64,000 bases of DNA from Clavibacter michiganensis (GTDB lineage Bacteria; Actinomycetota; Actinomycetes; Actinomycetales; Microbacteriaceae), in contig NZ_JAFBBJ010000001.1 in NCBI RefSeq assembly GCF_016907085.1, positions 558,001-622,000 on the forward strand, given 5' to 3'. The first letter of the stretch is position 1. Every line of letters starts with the position of its first letter. This document shows, in pieces, positions 49,384 through 58,634 of this stretch. The notes under the pieces were generated by a model. It saw only the letters and a program-made list of their open reading frames with translations, did no database searches and was not told where the DNA came from. Both the position numbers and the translations under genes were made by a program.

Positions 49384-50934
49384 ATGCACGAGGGCGACGC
49401 GCGCGCCGGTCGGCCGGTCGTCGGCAGGCGGCTGGGCGGCTGGCACGAGCCCGAGGCGGTCTTCCTCGCGCTCTTCGCCGCGGAGTCGGCCGGCGACGTC
49501 GCCTGGGTCGACGACTCCGCGGGGGAGGGCTGGAGCTACCTCGCGGCGTCCGCCGGCACGACCGTGGAGTGGCCGCGCGGCGTCTTCGCCGGGCTGGCGG
49601 AGCTGCTGCCCGCGTCGGCCCTGCCGTCCGCGGTGCCGCCCTCCGCGCGCGACGCCGACGACCACGACGCCCTCCCCGACGGCCTGGCCTTCCGGCTGGG
49701 CCTCGTCGGCTGGATCCCGCACGACGCCTGGACGGAGACCGTCCCCCTCCACCACGCACCGGTCACCGCCGTGGTCGACGCCGACGCCGACGCCGCGCGT
49801 CCCGTCCCGGCCGCCGCCATGCGCGTCGACCGCCTCCTCGCCTTCGACCACGCGGCGGGGGAGGTCTGGGCCGTCGCGCGCGCGGGTGATCCGTGGCCGT
49901 GCGCCGTCGAGGAGGTGCTCGCCCGCGCGGCATCGGCCGGGGCACGTCCCGTCCAGCCCGCCGAGGCTTCCGACGCCCACGCCCACGCCGACCTGCCGCC
50001 GCTGTGGCGCCACGACGACGACGCCTACCTCGACCTCATCCGCTCCTGCCAGGAGTCCATCCGCCGCGGCGACGCCTACCAGCTGTGCCTCACCAACAGC
50101 GCGGCCGTCCCGGGCGTCGTGGATCCGGTCCGCGTCCATGTCGCCCTCCGCGCCCTCAGCCCCACCCACCACGGCGCCTTCCTGCGCATCGGCGGCACGG
50201 TGCTCGTCAGCGCGTCGCCCGAACGGTTCGTGGAGGTTGACGCGGGCGGCACGCTCCGCACCCTGCCCATCAAGGGCACGCGGCCCCGCCACGCAGATCC
50301 CGCCGCCGACGCGCGGGCGCGCGCCGACCTCCTCGCGAGCGAGAAGGAGCGCGCGGAGAACGTCATGATCGTCGACCTCATGCGCAACGACCTCAGCCGC
50401 GTGTGCGTGCTCGGATCCGTCCGCGTCACGAGCCTGTTCGCCGTGGAGGCCTACGCGCAGGTGCACCAGCTCGTCAGCCGCGTCGAGGGGGAGCTCGCGC
50501 CCGGCGTCTCCGCCGTCGACGCGGTGCGGGCGCTGTTCCCGGCAGGATCCATGACGGGCGCGCCGAAGTCCGCGGCCGTCGGCATCCTGCATGCGCTCGA
50601 GCGCGGCCCGCGCGGCGTCTACGCGGGCGCGTTCGGCTGGTTCGGCGACGACGGCCGCGCCGACCTCGCCATGGTGATCCGCTCGGTCGTCGTCACGGAC
50701 GGCCGCGCGACGGTCGGCGCCGGCGGCGGGATCACGGCGCTGTCCGTCCCCGAGGAGGAGCTCGATGAGGTGCGCGTGAAGGCGGCGCCGCTCCTGGCGG
50801 CCGTCCGCGCGGGTCGCGTGGAATCGCCGCGCGGCGGACGCACCGCGCCGCATCCGCCCCTCCCCAGCGCGCCCGATCCGGCCCGAGCGGCGGCCCCTCC
50901 CACCGGTTCGGGACCGCACCCGCGCGTTCACTAG
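49384..50934 (+). CDS. pabB: Aminodeoxychorismate synthase component I
   Basis: A 516-residue chorismate-binding enzyme. The catalytic domain (about 205-490) has SPERFV, PIKGTRPR (the PabB-specific PIKGT with its lysine, versus TIAGT in TrpE), SEKERAENVMIVDLMRNDL and MTGAPK. The N-terminal part is a divergent Anth-synth-I N domain. With an amidotransferase (PabA, not in the window) it makes aminodeoxychorismate from chorismate and glutamine; pabC next door finishes p-aminobenzoate. ATG follows GGAGG. The C-terminus is extended by a Pro/Ala/Arg-rich tail of about 35 residues. Confidence 0.92.
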   Translation: MHEGDARAGRPVVGRRLGGWHEPEAVFLALFAAESAGDVAWVDDSAGEGWSYLAASAGTTVEWPRGVFAGLAELLPASALPSAVPPSARDADDHDALPDGLAFRLGLVGWIPHDAWTETVPLHHAPVTAVVDADADAARPVPAAAMRVDRLLAFDHAAGEVWAVARAGDPWPCAVEEVLARAASAGARPVQPAEASDAHAHADLPPLWRHDDDAYLDLIRSCQESIRRGDAYQLCLTNSAAVPGVVDPVRVHVALRALSPTHHGAFLRIGGTVLVSASPERFVEVDAGGTLRTLPIKGTRPRHADPAADARARADLLASEKERAENVMIVDLMRNDLSRVCVLGSVRVTSLFAVEAYAQVHQLVSRVEGELAPGVSAVDAVRALFPAGSMTGAPKSAAVGILHALERGPRGVYAGAFGWFGDDGRADLAMVIRSVVVTDGRATVGAGGGITALSVPEEELDEVRVKAAPLLAAVRAGRVESPRGGRTAPHPPLPSAPDPARAAAPPTGSGPHPRVH

Positions 50935-50937
50935 TCT
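50932..50937 (+). promoter_or_regulatory. -10 hexamer TAGTCT for leuS
   Basis: TAGTCT overlaps the pabB stop codon and lies 48 bp before the leuS TTG. The leader is too short for a T-box. Confidence 0.4.
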
Positions 50938-50985
50938 TGTCGAGGCCTTCACGGCCGCGACCCCCGCATCGAATCGAGAGCGCCC

Positions 50986-53544
50986 TTGGCACACGAGACA
51001 CCCGACACCCCCGGCGACACCTACGACTTCCACGCCATCGAGGCGGAGTGGTCGGAGGTGTGGGAGCGCGAGCAGCCGTTCCGCACGCCGGACGCGAGCG
51101 ACAGCCGCCCGCGCAAGTACATCCTCGACATGTTCCCGTACCCCTCGGGCGACCTCCACATGGGCCACGCGGAGGCCTTCGCGCTCGGCGACGCGGTCGC
51201 GCGCTACTGGCGCCAGCAGGGCTTCAACGTGCTGCACCCCATCGGCTGGGACTCCTTCGGCCTGCCCGCGGAGAACGCCGCGATCAAGCGCGGGGTCGAC
51301 CCGCGCGAGTGGACCTACGCCAACATCGAGACGCAGAAGCAGTCGATGAAGCGCTACGGCCTCTCCTTCGACTGGGAGCGCGAGCTCCACACGAGCGACC
51401 CCGAGTACTACCAGTGGAACCAGTGGCTGTTCCTCAAGATGCACGAGAAGGGCCTCGCCTACCGCAAGGACAGCTGGGTCAACTGGGACCCGGTGGACCA
51501 GACCGTGCTCGCCAACGAGCAGGTCCTGCCGGACGGCACGTCCGACCGCTCCGGCGCCGTCGTCGTCAAGAAGAAGCTCACGCAGTGGTACCTGCGCATC
51601 ACCGACTACGCCGACCGCCTCGTCGACGACCTCAACCAGCTCGAGGGCACGTGGCCCGCCAAGGTGCTCAGCATGCAGCGCAACTGGATCGGCCGGTCGA
51701 TCGGCGCCGAGGTCGACTTCGTCGTCGAGGGGCGCGACGAGCCCGTCACGGTCTTCACCACGCGCCCGGACACGCTGCACGGCGCGACCTTCATGGTCGT
51801 CGCGCCCGACAGCGACCTGGCCGCGGAGCTCGTCGAGGGCGCGTCGGAGGAGGTCCGCGAGGATTTCCGCGGCTACCTCGAGCGCACGCAGCGCCTCAAC
51901 GAGATCGAGCGCTCCACCACCGACCGCCCGAAGACCGGCATCCCGCTCGGCCGCACGGCGATCAACCCGGTCAACGGCGAGCGGATCCCCGTCTGGGCCG
52001 CCGACTACGTGCTCGCCGACTACGGCACGGGCGCGGTCATGGCCGTCCCCGCGCACGACCAGCGCGACCTCGACTTCGCGCGCGCCTTCGACCTGCCCGT
52101 GCGCGTCGTCGTCGACACGACGCAGCCCGTCACGGGCGCGATCCGCATCATCCCCGAGGACGGCGAGCTGCCCGACCTCGAGGAGGTGCTGCCCGGTCGC
52201 ACGGGCGTGGCGCTCCCCGGCGAGGGCCGCCTCATCAACTCCGGGTCGCTGAACGGCCTGAGCAAGCAGCCGGCCATCAAGCGCGTCATCGAGCAGCTGG
52301 AGGCGGAGGGCCGCGGGCGCGCCGCCAAGAGCTACCGCCTGCGCGACTGGCTCATCTCGCGCCAGCGCTTCTGGGGCACGCCCATCCCCATCGTCTACGA
52401 CGCCGAGGGCAACGAGATCCGGGTGCCGGAAGACCAGCTGCCCGTCCGCCTGCCGGACACCGAGGGCCTCGACCTCACGCCGAAGGGCAAGTCGCCGCTC
52501 GCCGCCGCCACGGAGTGGTCGAACGTGCCGAGCCCGGTGGACGGCAGCCCGGCCACGCGCGACCCCGACACCATGGACACGTTCATGGACAGCTCCTGGT
52601 ACTGGCTCCGCTTCCTGTCGCCGAATGACGCCACCAAGGCGTTCGACCCGGCCGACGCCGACCGCTGGGCGCCCGTCGACCAGTACGTGGGCGGCGTGGA
52701 GCACGCGATCCTGCACCTGCTGTACTCGCGCTTCATCACCAAGGTCCTGTTCGACCTCGGCTACGTCACCTTCACCGAGCCGTTCAGCGCGCTGCTCAAC
52801 CAGGGCATGGTGCTCTCCGGCGGCAGCAAGATGTCGAAGAGCAAGGGCGGGGTCGACCTCGGGAGCGAGATCGACCGGCACGGCGTCGACGCCATCCGCC
52901 TGACCATGGCGTTCGCCGGCCCGCCGGAGGACGACATCGACTGGGAGGACGTCTCCCCGTCGGGCTCCGCGAAGTTCCTGGCGCGCGCGTGGCGCCTCAC
53001 GGGCGACGTCACGAGCGCGCCCGAGGTCGAGTGGAAGACGGGGGACGAGGCGCTCCGCCGCGTCACCCACCGCTTCCTCGCGGAGGCGCCCGGCATGCTC
53101 GAGGCCTTCAAGTTCAACGTCGTCATCGCGCGCACCATGGAGCTCGTCAACGCCATCCGCAAGACCATCGACCAGGGTCCGGGCGGCGGCGACGCGGCCG
53201 TGCGGGAGGCGACGGAGGTCGTCGCCATCGCGCTCAGCCTGTTCGCGCCGTACACGGCGGAGGACATGTGGAAGCGCCTCGGCCGCGAGGGCTCGGTCGC
53301 GTTCGCGGGCTGGCGCAAGGCCGACCGCAACCTGCTCGTCGTGAACACGGTCACGGCCGTCGTGCAGGTCGACGGCAAGGTGCGCGACAAGCTCGAGGTC
53401 GACGCGAAGATCGGCGCCGACGAGCTCGAGGCGCTCGCGCGCGAGACCGCGGGCGTCAAGCGGTCCACCGCCGGACGCACGATCGACAAGGTCATCGTCC
53501 GCGCGCCGAAGATCGTGAGCATCACCACCACGCCCGCTCCCTGA
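50986..53544 (+). CDS. leuS: Leucyl-tRNA synthetase
   Basis: An 852-residue class Ia synthetase that charges tRNA-Leu. The HIGH motif is HMGH (58-61) in [10 protein letters not shown], and KMSKS is at 615-619 in SKMSKSKGG. The CP1 editing domain (about 225-420) contains [11 protein letters not shown], and [15 protein letters not shown] precedes the second catalytic half. The C-terminal domain [13 protein letters not shown] matches the tRNA-binding end. The start is a TTG, the first codon before the conserved N-terminus; no ATG or GTG is possible without losing it. Single-gene unit ending in a hairpin. Confidence 0.97.
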   Translation: MAHETPDTPGDTYDFHAIEAEWSEVWEREQPFRTPDASDSRPRKYILDMFPYPSGDLHMGHAEAFALGDAVARYWRQQGFNVLHPIGWDSFGLPAENAAIKRGVDPREWTYANIETQKQSMKRYGLSFDWERELHTSDPEYYQWNQWLFLKMHEKGLAYRKDSWVNWDPVDQTVLANEQVLPDGTSDRSGAVVVKKKLTQWYLRITDYADRLVDDLNQLEGTWPAKVLSMQRNWIGRSIGAEVDFVVEGRDEPVTVFTTRPDTLHGATFMVVAPDSDLAAELVEGASEEVREDFRGYLERTQRLNEIERSTTDRPKTGIPLGRTAINPVNGERIPVWAADYVLADYGTGAVMAVPAHDQRDLDFARAFDLPVRVVVDTTQPVTGAIRIIPEDGELPDLEEVLPGRTGVALPGEGRLINSGSLNGLSKQPAIKRVIEQLEAEGRGRAAKSYRLRDWLISRQRFWGTPIPIVYDAEGNEIRVPEDQLPVRLPDTEGLDLTPKGKSPLAAATEWSNVPSPVDGSPATRDPDTMDTFMDSSWYWLRFLSPNDATKAFDPADADRWAPVDQYVGGVEHAILHLLYSRFITKVLFDLGYVTFTEPFSALLNQGMVLSGGSKMSKSKGGVDLGSEIDRHGVDAIRLTMAFAGPPEDDIDWEDVSPSGSAKFLARAWRLTGDVTSAPEVEWKTGDEALRRVTHRFLAEAPGMLEAFKFNVVIARTMELVNAIRKTIDQGPGGGDAAVREATEVVAIALSLFAPYTAEDMWKRLGREGSVAFAGWRKADRNLLVVNTVTAVVQVDGKVRDKLEVDAKIGADELEALARETAGVKRSTAGRTIDKVIVRAPKIVSITTTPAP

Positions 53545-53576
53545 GGGGCGGACAGCGACACGACGTCGCGGTGAGA

Positions 53577-53606
53577 CGAGGGCGGTCCGGCGACGGGCCG
53601 CCCTCG
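53577..53606 (+). terminator. Hairpin terminator after leuS
   Basis: A 13-bp stem with one G-T pair (53577-53589 with 53594-53606) closes a GCGA tetraloop, 32 bp after the leuS stop. Confidence 0.75.
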
Positions 53607-53681
53607 CTCCATCCCAGGGCGGATCCGCGTCCGCGATCCCCAGGACCGTGCCGCGCGGGCCGCGGGTCGCTGACCTCCGCC

Positions 53682-53687
53682 TACGTT
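53682..53687 (+). promoter_or_regulatory. -10 hexamer TACGTT, leaderless start of comEA
   Basis: TACGTT is followed by 6 nt and the comEA ATG at 53694. Confidence 0.5.
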
Positions 53688-53693
53688 GCCCGC

Positions 53694-54644
53694 ATGCGCC
53701 CCCTCCGCCGTCCCCGTCCCGGCCCAGGCCCCGGCGCCGCCGAGCAGCCGGGATGGGCTGACGGCGGGGAGGAGCCCGACTCGGCGTGGCCCTCGCAGGC
53801 AGCGCCGTCATGGCGAGAACCTGTCGACGGGGATCCGGCCGACGTCGTCCTGGCGCCCCGCGCCCCCGCCGACGCGCGTCCGCTGCCCGGTCAGCGGGTG
53901 CGCGTCCGACTGCGCGTCGGCGTCGGGGCGGCGGCCGTGCTGGTCGGCGCCGCGCTCGTGGTGACGATCCTCGTCACCGCCGTCCAGTCGGCCGGCGAGG
54001 CCTCCCCGACGGCGCCCGCCGCCGCGCGTCCGAGCTCCGCCGCGCACGCGGGCACGGGTGTCGACGCGTCGGACGAGCCCGCGCACGGTGATGCGGCCGG
54101 CGACGCCGGGGACGAGGACGCAGCCGCCGGGGACGAGGACGCAGCCGGCGCGGGCGACGCGGACGGCGGGGGCTCCGGATCCGCGGACGGCGCACGGACG
54201 CCCATCTACGTGCACGTGGTCGGCGCGGTCGCCTCCCCGGGCCTCTACCCCCTCGCGCCGGGGAGCCGCGTCGTCGACGCCCTCGCCGCCGCGCACGGCT
54301 TCGCCGCCGGGGCGGACACCGCGGGGGTGAACCTCGCGCGCGTCCTCTCCGACGGCGAGCAGCTCGTCGTCCCGCGTCAGGGGGAGGCGCCGACAGCCTC
54401 GGCCGCACCGGCGGGTTCGGCCGGCGGCGTCGCCGGGAGCGCGAGCCCATCCGCGCCGGTCGACCTCAACACCGCCACGGCGGAGCAGCTCGAGACGCTC
54501 CCGCGCGTCGGCCCGTCCCTCGCCGCGCGCATCATCGCGTGGCGATCCGCGCACGGTCGCTTCGCGCGTGTGGCCGACCTGGGGCGGGTCCCGGGCATCG
54601 GCGATCGCACTCTCGCGTCGCTCACGCCGCTGGTGCGCGTGTGA
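53694..54644 (+). CDS. comEA: ComEA-like competence DNA-binding protein
   Basis: A 316-residue membrane-anchored protein. A Pro-rich cytoplasmic part is followed by one transmembrane helix (about 77-100) and an Ala/Asp/Gly-rich linker. Then come an SLBB-like domain (IYVHVVGAVASPGLYPL) and a C-terminal double helix-hairpin-helix domain (VDLNTATAEQLETLPRVGPSLAARII; GRVPGIGDRTL) that binds double-stranded DNA outside the cell. The linker contains an exact 21-bp duplication. ATG placed by a leaderless -10. Stop overlaps comEC (GTGA). Together they form the DNA-uptake pair. Confidence 0.92.
   Translation: MRPLRRPRPGPGPGAAEQPGWADGGEEPDSAWPSQAAPSWREPVDGDPADVVLAPRAPADARPLPGQRVRVRLRVGVGAAAVLVGAALVVTILVTAVQSAGEASPTAPAAARPSSAAHAGTGVDASDEPAHGDAAGDAGDEDAAAGDEDAAGAGDADGGGSGSADGARTPIYVHVVGAVASPGLYPLAPGSRVVDALAAAHGFAAGADTAGVNLARVLSDGEQLVVPRQGEAPTASAAPAGSAGGVAGSASPSAPVDLNTATAEQLETLPRVGPSLAARIIAWRSAHGRFARVADLGRVPGIGDRTLASLTPLVRV
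54105..54146 (+). repeat. Perfect 21-bp tandem duplication in comEA linker
   Basis: Two exact 21-bp units (54105-54125 and 54126-54146) encode an A-G-D-E-D-A-A heptapeptide twice. Because the unit is a multiple of 3 the frame is kept; linker length may vary between strains. Confidence 0.9.
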
Positions 54645-56380
54645 CCCGCAGGTCAGGAGCCGCCGGCCGCTCGGGCAGACCGTCGCGAGGGTCGTCGGGC
54701 GCGGCGCCGCACGTCGATCTCCGCTTGGCGATCCCCGCAGCCGTCGGCTGGACGACCACGGCGGTCGCGATCGGCATCCGCGGTGCGTCCGCGCCGTCGG
54801 CCGTCGCCGCCGCGTCGCTGGCGGTGGTCTCCGCCGGGATCGCCGTCCGATCGGCCGTCCGCGCGCGGGCGCGTGCCGCCGCGACGGGATCAGCCCACGC
54901 CGGACCGCGCCGCTTACGGCGCGGAGCGGAGGCGTCGGCCTCGCCCGTGCGCAGCGGTGCGGCCGCGCTCGCGGTCGCCGCCGGGGTGACGGCCATGCTC
55001 CTCGGCGCCGCGGCGGCGCGGGAGCCGTCGCGCCACCCGCGGATCCTGGAGATCGCCGTGCACGCGGACGGCATGGTGGTCGCGGACGCCGTCGTCGACG
55101 AGCCCCCTGCCCCGGTCGCCTCGCGCTCCGGGAGCGGCTCCGGGCGCCCCGACCGGGTGCGGATCGTCGCCCACCTCATCTCCATCCACGTCGGCCGCGA
55201 GGCGCGCGGACGGACCGACGACGACGTGCAGCTGCCGGCGCCGGTGCCCGTCGTGATCTTCGCCACGGGCGCCGGCGACCGAGGCGACGGATCCGGGCGC
55301 GGGCGCCCGGGCGTGGGCGCCGTCGTGCGTCTGAGCGCCGCCGTCCGGCCCGGGGATCCGGGTGATCGCGCGGCGTACCTCCTCCTCGCGCGCGGCGCCC
55401 CCGAGCCCCCAGGCGGTCCCGTCGGCCCGCTCGGCATCGCCGACGACCTCCGCTCCGGCCTCGCCGACGCCGCGTCCCACCTCCGCGGACCCGGGGCGCA
55501 GCTGCTGCCCGGGCTCGCGATCGGGGACGTGTCGGCGGTGACGCCCGCCCTCGCGCAGACCATGAAGGACAGCTCGCTCACGCACCTCACGGCGGTCTCG
55601 GGGGCGAACTGCGCGGTGATCGTGGGGCTCGTGCTCACGCTGGCGGCCGCGGTCGGGCTCCGACGACCGGCGCGGGCGGTCGCGGCGCTGGCGGCGCTCG
55701 GCGCGTTCGTGATCCTGGTGACCCCGCAGCCCAGCGTGCTGCGCGCCGCCGTCATGGCCGCCGTGCTCATCGTCTCCACCGCGTCCGGCCGGCCCTCCCG
55801 CGGCCTGCCCGCCCTCTCCGTGGCCGTGGTCATCCTGCTCACGGGGGATCCCTGGCTCGCGCGCGACCTCGGCTTCGCCCTGAGCGTGCTGGCGACCGCC
55901 GGGCTCCTCGTGCTGGCGCCCCCGCTCGCGGACCGCCTGTCGCGCCGCGTGCCGCGCCGCCTGGCCGAGGCGCTGGCGATCCCCGTCGCCGCGCAGGTGG
56001 CGTGCCAGCCGGTGCTCCTCGTGCTGCAACCCGGCCTACCCGTGCACGGCGTGCTCGCCAACGTGCTCGCCGAGCCCGCCGCCGCGCCCGCCACCATCGG
56101 CGGGCTCGTCGCGTGCGTCGTCCTCCCGGTGTGGCCGTCGGCGGGCGTCCTCGTGCTGCGGCTCGCGTGGCTGCCCGCATCCTGGATCGCCGCGGTCGCC
56201 TCCGTCACGTCCCGCCTCCCGGCGGGCCGTGTGCCGTGGGCGGCGGGGCCGGCCGGCGTCATCGCCCTCGCGGTCGCGATCGCCCTGGTCGTCGCGGTGG
56301 TCGCGCTCGGCCGACCGACGGCACCCCCGCACCCTCCGGCCGCCGTCACCGGGCCGGGCGACGTCGCACCCGACGGCTAA
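54641..56380 (+). CDS. comEC: ComEC/Rec2-type DNA uptake channel lacking the metallo-beta-lactamase domain
   Basis: A 579-residue membrane protein. A first Arg/Ala-rich region with several helices and an OB-like external part (about 140-260) precede the Competence domain (about 285-570), which has LTAVSGANCAVIVGL, the signature of the DNA channel, and PSVLRAAVMA. Full-length ComEC proteins of about 750 residues also have a C-terminal metallo-beta-lactamase domain. Here the protein ends directly after the last helices. Start GTG overlaps the comEA stop. No pseudogene signs such as internal stops are seen. holA follows at 85 bp. Confidence 0.88.
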   Translation: MTRRSGAAGRSGRPSRGSSGAAPHVDLRLAIPAAVGWTTTAVAIGIRGASAPSAVAAASLAVVSAGIAVRSAVRARARAAATGSAHAGPRRLRRGAEASASPVRSGAAALAVAAGVTAMLLGAAAAREPSRHPRILEIAVHADGMVVADAVVDEPPAPVASRSGSGSGRPDRVRIVAHLISIHVGREARGRTDDDVQLPAPVPVVIFATGAGDRGDGSGRGRPGVGAVVRLSAAVRPGDPGDRAAYLLLARGAPEPPGGPVGPLGIADDLRSGLADAASHLRGPGAQLLPGLAIGDVSAVTPALAQTMKDSSLTHLTAVSGANCAVIVGLVLTLAAAVGLRRPARAVAALAALGAFVILVTPQPSVLRAAVMAAVLIVSTASGRPSRGLPALSVAVVILLTGDPWLARDLGFALSVLATAGLLVLAPPLADRLSRRVPRRLAEALAIPVAAQVACQPVLLVLQPGLPVHGVLANVLAEPAAAPATIGGLVACVVLPVWPSAGVLVLRLAWLPASWIAAVASVTSRLPAGRVPWAAGPAGVIALAVAIALVVAVVALGRPTAPPHPPAAVTGPGDVAPDG

Positions 56381-56384
56381 CCTG
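56379..56384 (+). promoter_or_regulatory. -10 hexamer TAACCT for holA
   Basis: TAACCT overlaps the comEC stop codon and lies 81 bp before the holA ATG, giving holA its own promoter besides read-through. Confidence 0.4.
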
Positions 56385-56465
56385 GAGCCGCCCGACCGCC
56401 GGCTCGCCCGGCAGACGATCCCGCACCCCCGCACCCCGCACCCCGCACCTCCCGGAAGGACCCGC

Positions 56466-57494
56466 ATGGCGACCAGGACGTCCCGCAGCACGGCCGCGAA
56501 GCCCTCCGCGGCCATCCCGCAGCTCCCGTGGGACGCGGTGCGGCCGGCGCCCATCGTCCTCGTGTCCGGCACCGAGGCCCTCCTCGCCGACCGGGCGATG
56601 CGACGCCTCCGCGACATCCTCACGGCGGAGGACCCCCGCATCGAGGTCTCCGACATCGAGGCCGACTCCTACGCGCCGGGGGAGCTCATCACGCTGGCGA
56701 GCCCGTCCCTCTTCGCGGAGCCGCGGCTCATCCGCGTCGTCAACGTGGAGAAGTGCTCCGACCAGTTCCTGCTCGACGCCGTGGCCTACCTCGACTCGCC
56801 GGCCGACGACACCTACGTGGTGCTCCGCCACGCCGGGGGAGTGCGCGGCAAGAAGCTGCTCGACGCCGTGCGCGCGGGCACCGGCGGCGGCATCGAGATC
56901 GTGTGCGCGGAGCTCAAGAAGGACAGCGAGAAGCACGACTTCGCCGTCGCCGAGTTCCGCGCGGCGAAGCGCTCCATCACGCCGGGCGCCGTGCGGCAGC
57001 TCGTCGCGGCGTTCCAGGACGACGTGAGCGAGCTCGCCTCGGCGTGCCAGCAGCTCATCTCCGACACCGCCCACGAGATCACCGAGGTCACCGTCGACCA
57101 GTACTACGGCGGGCGCGTCGAGATCAACTCCTTCGCGGTCGCGGACTCCGCGATCGCCGGCCGCAGCGGCGAAGCGCTGGTGCTGCTCCGGCACGCGCTC
57201 ACCTCGGGCGCGGACCCGGTGCCCCTCATCGCCGCCTTCGCCATGAAGATCCGCACCATGGCGAAGGTGTCGGGCGTCTCGGGAGCCTCGGGCCAGCTGG
57301 CGTCGAAGCTGGGCATGGCGCCGTGGCAGGTCGACCGCGCTCGGCGCGACCTGCAGCTGTGGGACGACGCGGGTCTCGGGCGGGCCATCGAGGCCCTCGC
57401 CGAGGCGGACGCGCAGGTCAAGGGCGGCGGACGCGACCCCGTCTACTCGCTCGAGCGCATGGTGCGCACCGTCGCCTCCCGCGGCCGGGACTGA
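56466..57494 (+). CDS. holA: DNA polymerase III delta subunit
   Basis: A 342-residue clamp-loader subunit with the two-part AAA+-like fold plus helical C-terminus typical of HolA. It opens the beta clamp and is part of the replisome. Recognisable stretches are VLVSGTEALLADRA (start of domain 1), the KKDSEKHDFA region and the QLASKLGMAPWQVDRARR motif near the end. It lacks the Walker A lysine, as delta subunits do. A GGAAGGA ribosome site precedes the ATG. The order comEA-comEC-holA-rpsT is a conserved neighbourhood in actinobacteria and supports the call. Confidence 0.92.
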   Translation: MATRTSRSTAAKPSAAIPQLPWDAVRPAPIVLVSGTEALLADRAMRRLRDILTAEDPRIEVSDIEADSYAPGELITLASPSLFAEPRLIRVVNVEKCSDQFLLDAVAYLDSPADDTYVVLRHAGGVRGKKLLDAVRAGTGGGIEIVCAELKKDSEKHDFAVAEFRAAKRSITPGAVRQLVAAFQDDVSELASACQQLISDTAHEITEVTVDQYYGGRVEINSFAVADSAIAGRSGEALVLLRHALTSGADPVPLIAAFAMKIRTMAKVSGVSGASGQLASKLGMAPWQVDRARRDLQLWDDAGLGRAIEALAEADAQVKGGGRDPVYSLERMVRTVASRGRD

Positions 57495-57562
57495 CGCCGG
57501 GTCCACCACGCCCGCCGACCCGCTCCGCCCCTGCACGCGACGACGCGACCCGCCCCGGATAC

Positions 57563-57599
57563 GACGACGGGCCCCGCGCGATGCGCGGGGCCCGTCGTC
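57563..57599. terminator. Bidirectional hairpin between holA and rpsT
   Basis: A perfect 17-bp stem (57563-57579 with 57583-57599) closes a 3-nt GAT loop, between convergent holA and rpsT. Confidence 0.9.
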
Positions 57600-57612
57600 A
57601 CACCAGGGGAGG

Positions 57613-57876
57613 TCAGCCGATCTTGGCGACCTGCTTGGCGATCGCGCCCTTGCGGTTCGCGGCCTGGTTCTTGTGGATGACGCCCTTGCTGGCGGCCTTG
57701 TCGAGCTTCTTGCCGGCGAGGCTGACGGCCTTGACGGCCGCGTCCTTGTCGCCCGCGGTGATGGCGGTCTTGACGGAGCGGATGGCCGTCTTCAGCTCGC
57801 TCTTGACGGCCTTGTTGCGCTCCTGGGCCTTCTTGTTGGTGCCGATGCGCTTGATCTGCGACTTGATGTTTGCCAC
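57613..57876 (-). CDS. rpsT: 30S ribosomal protein S20
   Basis: An 87-residue, very basic helical protein that binds 16S rRNA at the base of the small subunit. The start [22 protein letters not shown] matches S20, with the conserved [11 protein letters not shown] and the C-terminal [12 protein letters not shown]. The start is GTG at 57876 with a GGAAGA site upstream. The 135-bp leader is A/T-rich for this genome and contains a GTGATC dyad. Expressed as a single gene ending at a strong hairpin shared with holA. Confidence 0.96.
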   Translation of the reverse strand: MANIKSQIKRIGTNKKAQERNKAVKSELKTAIRSVKTAITAGDKDAAVKAVSLAGKKLDKAASKGVIHKNQAANRKGAIAKQVAKIG

Positions 57877-57951
57877 GTGTTATGTCTTCCGTTCGAATTG
57901 TCGTCGTATGAGTTGCCGCTCAGCGAGAGAGGGCGCCTGCGGCGATACCGC

Positions 57952-57969
57952 GTGATCGGGGAGGATCAC
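57952..57969. promoter_or_regulatory. GTGATC-N6-GATCAC dyad in rpsT leader
   Basis: A 6-bp inverted repeat with a 6-nt spacer, about 75 bp upstream of rpsT. It could be an operator or an RNA hairpin in the S20 leader. Confidence 0.3.
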
Positions 57970-58011
57970 ACGCAAGCCAACAGGCGACGATACCAGGTCC
58001 GGGCCCGGAAA

Positions 58012-58530
58012 TCAGGCCGCGGGGCCCCGCGCGTCGCGGTCGTGGCGGGGGAGGTCGTCGCCGGGACGCACGAAGCGGGTCTCGGGCTCGTCGTCGAGCG
58101 CGTTCCGGATCCGCGCGCGGAAGTCGGCGGACATGTCCGGCAGCGCGTCCACCGGCCACCACGCCACCTCGAGCGACTCGTCGTCGTTGACGCGCGCCTC
58201 GCCCGAGACGTAGCGGCAGCGGAAGGTGAGGTCGAGGTAGCTCGCGCGGTCGCCGTTCGGGTAGGTGACCTCGCCCGTCGTCCCCACCGCGACCAGCCGC
58301 TGCACCTCCACGGTCACGCCGGTCTCCTCCTCGGCCTCGCGCGAGGCGGCCACGGCCGGCTCCTCGCCGGGATCGAGGATCCCCGTCACGGGCGCCCACT
58401 CGCCGGTGTCGCTGCGTCGGACGAGGAGGACGCGCGGGCCGTCCAGGATCACCGCGGTGACGCCCGAGAGCCAGAGGGGAGCGGTGCCGATCCGCTCGCG
58501 GAGGGAGACGATGAAGTCGGGGATGCCCAT
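58012..58530 (-). CDS. Nudix hydrolase
   Basis: A 172-residue Nudix protein. The box G-x5-E-x7-R-E-x2-E-E-x-G is complete in GILDPGEEPAVAASREAEEETGV, with the metal-binding Glu residues. The flanking strands TAVILDGPRVLLVRRSDTGEWAPV and a late WWPVDALPDM are typical of NUDIX enzymes that hydrolyse nucleoside diphosphate derivatives. The specific substrate (dNTP, NADH, ADP-ribose) cannot be inferred. The ATG at 58530 is supported by TACGCT 6 nt upstream. Divergent from the amidohydrolase gene. Confidence 0.9.
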   Translation of the reverse strand: MGIPDFIVSLRERIGTAPLWLSGVTAVILDGPRVLLVRRSDTGEWAPVTGILDPGEEPAVAASREAEEETGVTVEVQRLVAVGTTGEVTYPNGDRASYLDLTFRCRYVSGEARVNDDESLEVAWWPVDALPDMSADFRARIRNALDDEPETRFVRPGDDLPRHDRDARGPAA

Positions 58531-58536
58531 CCCGCG

Positions 58537-58542
58537 AGCGTA
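58537..58542 (-). promoter_or_regulatory. -10 hexamer TACGCT, leaderless start of Nudix gene
   Basis: Minus-strand TACGCT, 6 nt before the ATG at 58530. Confidence 0.5.
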
Positions 58543-58622
58543 CCGACACACCGCGACGCCCTCCGGCGGCCGCGGAGGAGCGGCGCACGCCCCGCGCCGC
58601 CCGCCCCGTCCCGCCCGCGTCC

Positions 58623-58628
58623 TAGGCT
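58623..58628 (+). promoter_or_regulatory. -10 hexamer TAGGCT, leaderless start of amidohydrolase gene
   Basis: TAGGCT, then 6 nt, then the ATG at 58635. Confidence 0.5.
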
Positions 58629-58634
58629 CGGAGC

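Noticed and set aside
50935..50985. A T-box leader upstream of leuS
   Set aside because: Only 51 bp separate the pabB stop from leuS, and no specifier hairpin or T-box bulge sequence is present.
54622..56349. A long open frame antisense to comEC
   Set aside because: Shadow of comEC; the predicted product is Arg/Ala/Thr-rich without domains, and comEC has clear family motifs.
57885..57900. A third LexA box near the TTCGAA upstream of rpsT
   Set aside because: Only one half of the palindrome is present; the second GTTCGA at the right spacing is missing.
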